Part shown: piece after piece, positions 7,801-9,058 of the stretch | Layout: every line of letters begins with the position of its first letter | Numbering within the stretch: position 1 is the first letter of the stretch | From: DATKKX01 sp035542775 | Lineage (GTDB): Bacteria > Planctomycetota > Phycisphaerae > UBA1845 > UTPLA1 | Direction of reading: 5' to 3' | Length of the DNA stretch: 9,058 nt | Assembly: GCA_035542775.1 (NCBI GenBank) | Contig: DATKKX010000317.1 | Coordinates: forward strand, 1 to 9,058 | The notes under the pieces: generated by a model | Seen by the model: the letters and a program-made list of their open reading frames with translations, nothing else | What the model was told of the DNA's origin: nothing | Database searches by the model: none | Position numbers and translations under genes: made by a program

Positions 7801-8862
7801 GACGATACCAACATCGCCGCGCGGCTGCTCTCGCGCCCCGGTGAAGCCATCTACAACGACGCCGGCGGCCTCGTGGCCGGCAACAACAACTTCCAGGTCG
7901 CCTGGCTTCCGGATGATCGTCAAGGCGAATACCTCGACGCCGTCCACGCACTGGCCGTGGCGAAGGGCTGGCGCGGCGAACCCGCGATCGTCTTCGAAGG
8001 CAACGCCCCGGCCGATCTCCGCCAGAACAGACCCCTGACCCGGCTGATCGAGGCCCCCCGCTGGCCGGCTTCGATCGCTGCCCCGTACGCTTGGCTGGGC
8101 GAACCCGTCGCGATCAAGGACCCGACTGGGCTGGCCCTGCGCCCTCAAAGCGGCAGCAACCTCCTCGTCGTCGGGCAACGCGACGACGCGGCTCTGGCAA
8201 TGCTGGCCTCCGCCATGCTGTGCCTGGGCAGCCAGCATGCGCCGAAGACCGCCCGCTTCGTCATCCTTGGCGGGGCTGCCGCCGAGAGCGGAGAAGTCCG
8301 CGGGCTTCGGGATGTCGCGGACCTGCTGCCGCATCCGATCCAGTGGGTTGACTGGCGCGAGGTGCCCGAAGTGATTGCCGCGCTTGCCGAAGAGACGCGG
8401 CGTCGGCTCGAACAGGGGCCGGCCGATGCACCGACGGTTTATCTGCTGATCCATGGGCTGCATCGCTACCGGATGCTGCGGCGACGCGAGGAAAGCTTCA
8501 GCTTCTCCTCCTCCGACGAAGAGAAGGCCCCCCCCACCGATCAGCAGTTCGCCGAGTTGTTGCGCGAGGGTCCGCCGGTGGGCCTCCATGTCCTGGCCTG
8601 GTCCGACACGCTGGCCACCCTGGAGCGCACGCTGGACCGCCAGTCGCTCCGTGAGTTCGACAATCGCGTCCTCTTCCAGATGAGCTCGACAGATTCGAGC
8701 AACCTCATCGATTCCCCCGAAGCCAACCGCCTGGGCCTCTACCGCGCCATATTCTTCAGCGAGGAGCGCGGCCTGCTGGAGAAGTTCCGCCCCTACGGCC
8801 CCATGGACCCGGACTGGCTGAAGCACGTGCGCGAGTGCATGGTACGCAAGGCGGGGGCGTAA
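4879..8862 (+). CDS. Membrane-anchored FtsK/SpoIIIE-type ATPase, EccC/EssC-like, with coiled coils
   Basis: The 1327-residue product is the likely motor of the operon. Residues about 51-188 are a charged coiled coil. Two membrane helices follow at about 238-259 and 269-289, then a second coiled coil at about 300-448. Three FtsK/RecA-like modules come next. Module 1 (about 480-760) is degenerate: TERAGRQQ at 529-536 replaces Walker A and FLVVADF (638-644) lacks the Walker B Glu. Module 2 is canonical, with Walker A GKTGSGKST at 795-803 and Walker B LLIVDEF at 898-904 (Asp902, Glu903). Module 3 is degenerate: VVGQRDDA near 1097-1104 has no GK[ST], and YLLIHGL at 1188-1194 stands for Walker B. 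Three modules behind a membrane hairpin match EccC/EssC of type VII secretion more than chromosomal FtsK (one motor plus a gamma domain). Coiled coils around the membrane hairpin take the place of the FHA domains of EssC. It would sit in the inner membrane with both coils and the motor in the cytoplasm. A DNA-pumping role cannot be excluded from sequence alone. Confidence 0.85.
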   Translation: MHTESSQTTPDQNDRGTADDLTSRAPGFLDVQRAGLAAFLDLSSAVVVPAETEAEDTYRRARESAEEVLQSGIAAIEARTREKLTAVEQGRTEQIARIQAEYDSATASLTEKTRATIERVATDLREAEADLDRKMQDKLLLPDTMAQSAFERLRQSRQIIEQKTAEGRKRLEQLHERAVRELRRYKLHTPPFPTAPAEAAAPAGDPQAAYERQVERATAYLDAMQRIRAPRLFMGWRLCLLLTLLCILVVGSLAALSFFEVSGAPNFTLWGPVSFAITVAFTLLIGWAVRQDGKARIVDLCEPLVRAEAAALQALDQQVAQARERYERETAKASDAERKNPEKVAIRARYERLLVVTRQRATQSREEAEQTRRRQQADLDRHRDLALREAAAKEQRQSNDLRQQCERETAQARAACEQSVSAARAQYQARFAAMHATWQDAGQRIQRLLAAGDQLPIPRGSEWTDLQSPAEAPGSEFTALIPFGHWQLDLTQIAPGPRQMAAFLAQRSSVETTPALLAVPESCSLVLQTERAGRQQAIDTLRVIMLRLLTSLRPGRVRFTIIDPVGLGESFAGFMHLVDYEEALVGARIWTDSEQIEARLTELTNHMENVIQKYLRNEFATIDAYNRQAGQLAEPYRFLVVADFPTNFTEGAIRRLSSIISSGARCGVFTLIMHDKRLGLPPDLPLEDLIGRGLHLVHDNEQFRAEDELLRQFPLVLDAPPPEEVLTSIMQDVGRRAKDAFRVEVPFDAIAPAAGRQWTRDATKELNIPIGHAGAVRLQHFSLGRGLAQHALVAGKTGSGKSTLLHVIITNLALWYPPEEIELYLVDFKKGVEFKTYVTHALPHARAIAIESDREFGVSVLQRLDAEMTRRGDLFRAAGVQDLAAYREASGQVLPRTLLIVDEFQIFFTEDDRLSQEAGVLLDRLVRQGRAFGIHVLLGSQTLAGSAGLARSTMGQMAVRIALQCSDADSQLILDDTNIAARLLSRPGEAIYNDAGGLVAGNNNFQVAWLPDDRQGEYLDAVHALAVAKGWRGEPAIVFEGNAPADLRQNRPLTRLIEAPRWPASIAAPYAWLGEPVAIKDPTGLALRPQSGSNLLVVGQRDDAALAMLASAMLCLGSQHAPKTARFVILGGAAAESGEVRGLRDVADLLPHPIQWVDWREVPEVIAALAEETRRRLEQGPADAPTVYLLIHGLHRYRMLRRREESFSFSSSDEEKAPPTDQQFAELLREGPPVGLHVLAWSDTLATLERTLDRQSLREFDNRVLFQMSSTDSSNLIDSPEANRLGLYRAIFFSEERGLLEKFRPYGPMDPDWLKHVRECMVRKAGA

Positions 8863-8894
8863 GGTCAGAGGGTTTTCGAGACCCAATCGCCGCG

Positions 8895-8929
8895 GCCCGG
8901 GCCGTGCCTGCGAGAGGCACGGCCCGGGC
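8895..8929 (+). terminator. Strong stem-loop after the ATPase gene, probable terminator
   Basis: A perfect 15-bp GC-rich stem (8895-8909 with 8915-8929) encloses a 5-base loop, GCGAG, 32 bases after the stop codon. No T-run follows, so it is not a textbook intrinsic terminator, but position and stability suggest it ends or protects the operon transcript. Confidence 0.6.
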
Positions 8930-8950
8930 ACGCGGGCTCCGGACACCGCG

Positions 8951-8982
8951 GCATCGTCTGGAGGCCGACGGTGCCTCGATGC
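8951..8982 (+). other. Imperfect inverted repeat upstream of the edge ORF
   Basis: GCATCG (8951-8956) pairs with CGATGC (8977-8982), and AGGC (8962-8965) pairs with GCCT (8973-8976). The right arm is continuous and the left has a five-base bulge. It lies 13 bases before the possible start at 8996 and may be a leader structure or chance. Confidence 0.25.
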
Positions 8983-8995
8983 ACGGGGGGAGGGA

Positions 8996-9058
8996 ATGAG
9001 GGTCCAGGTCCTCTTAGCTTTTTCGGTGAGATCAGTCCTGGCCGTCGGTTGTGGAGAT
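8996..9058 (+). CDS. Possible start of a further gene, cut by the right edge
   Basis: ATG 8996 opens 21 codons to the window end with no stop. GGAGG at 8989-8993, within a G-rich run, precedes it at only two bases, which is tight. The residues begin Met-Arg-Val and are mostly hydrophobic, reaching V-G-C-G-D at the edge, which could be a signal peptide with a weak lipobox around the Cys. The fragment is too short for a functional call, and its composition is less GC-rich than the operon. Confidence 0.35.
   Translation, partial: MRVQVLLAFSVRSVLAVGCGD

Noticed and set aside
4879..8862. Chromosomal DNA translocase FtsK
   Set aside because: It has two rather than four membrane helices, three RecA-like modules, no C-terminal winged-helix gamma domain, and it sits with WXG100-like genes.
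7621..8946. Long open frame of 441 codons on the minus strand
   Set aside because: It lies antisense to the ATPase coding region, which has clear domain motifs. Long antisense frames are expected in GC-rich DNA, and the product shows no recognisable motif.
1..9058. CRISPR arrays, tRNA or rRNA genes, insertion sequences
   Set aside because: I saw no regularly spaced direct repeats, no tRNA-like cloverleaf, no rRNA sequence, and no transposase or terminal inverted repeats with target duplications.

Overview
The window is GC-rich, densely coding, and every supported gene is on the + strand. Three features suggest a planctomycete or a related PVC-group bacterium: a very large uncharacterised membrane protein, a long archaemetzincin of the AMZ1/AMZ2 type, and an FtsK/EccC-like ATPase beside small WXG100-like proteins. 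This is inference from gene content; there is no rRNA or other marker gene here.

Region 1 (2-2071) is the 3' part of a multi-pass membrane protein that runs off the left edge and matches no family I recognise. Region 2 (2137-3093) encodes an archaemetzincin (M54) zinc protease with an N-terminal membrane segment. The reading frame is interrupted by a TGA at 2323-2325, at the position where I recall the family having a Trp, and the rest of the protein continues in the same frame. Either the gene has decayed by one point change, or the UGA is read through, or the base is an error.

Region 3 (3252-8862) looks like one operon of four genes with gaps of 9, 37 and 39 bases. It encodes a 90-residue WXG100-like protein, a 351-residue protein with a helical N-terminal half and a possible Imm33/DUF2185-like C-terminal domain, a 70-residue second WXG100-like protein, and a 1327-residue membrane ATPase with three FtsK/RecA-like modules. 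Only the middle module has intact Walker A and B motifs. The two small proteins share a W-x-D-x3-R-[KR]-F-x-E-[ED] signature and may be partners. I read the locus as a reduced, type VII/ESX-like export module: small helical hairpins as substrates or adaptors, a helical accessory protein, and the motor. No EccB, EccD, EccE, EsaA/EssB or mycosin-like gene is visible in the window. A TATAAT box and a 9-bp hairpin precede the operon, a hairpin sits just before the ATPase ribosome binding site, and a perfect 15-bp stem-loop follows the operon.

Region 4 (8863-9058) holds that stem-loop, a second imperfect inverted repeat, and the possible first 21 codons of another gene cut by the right edge.
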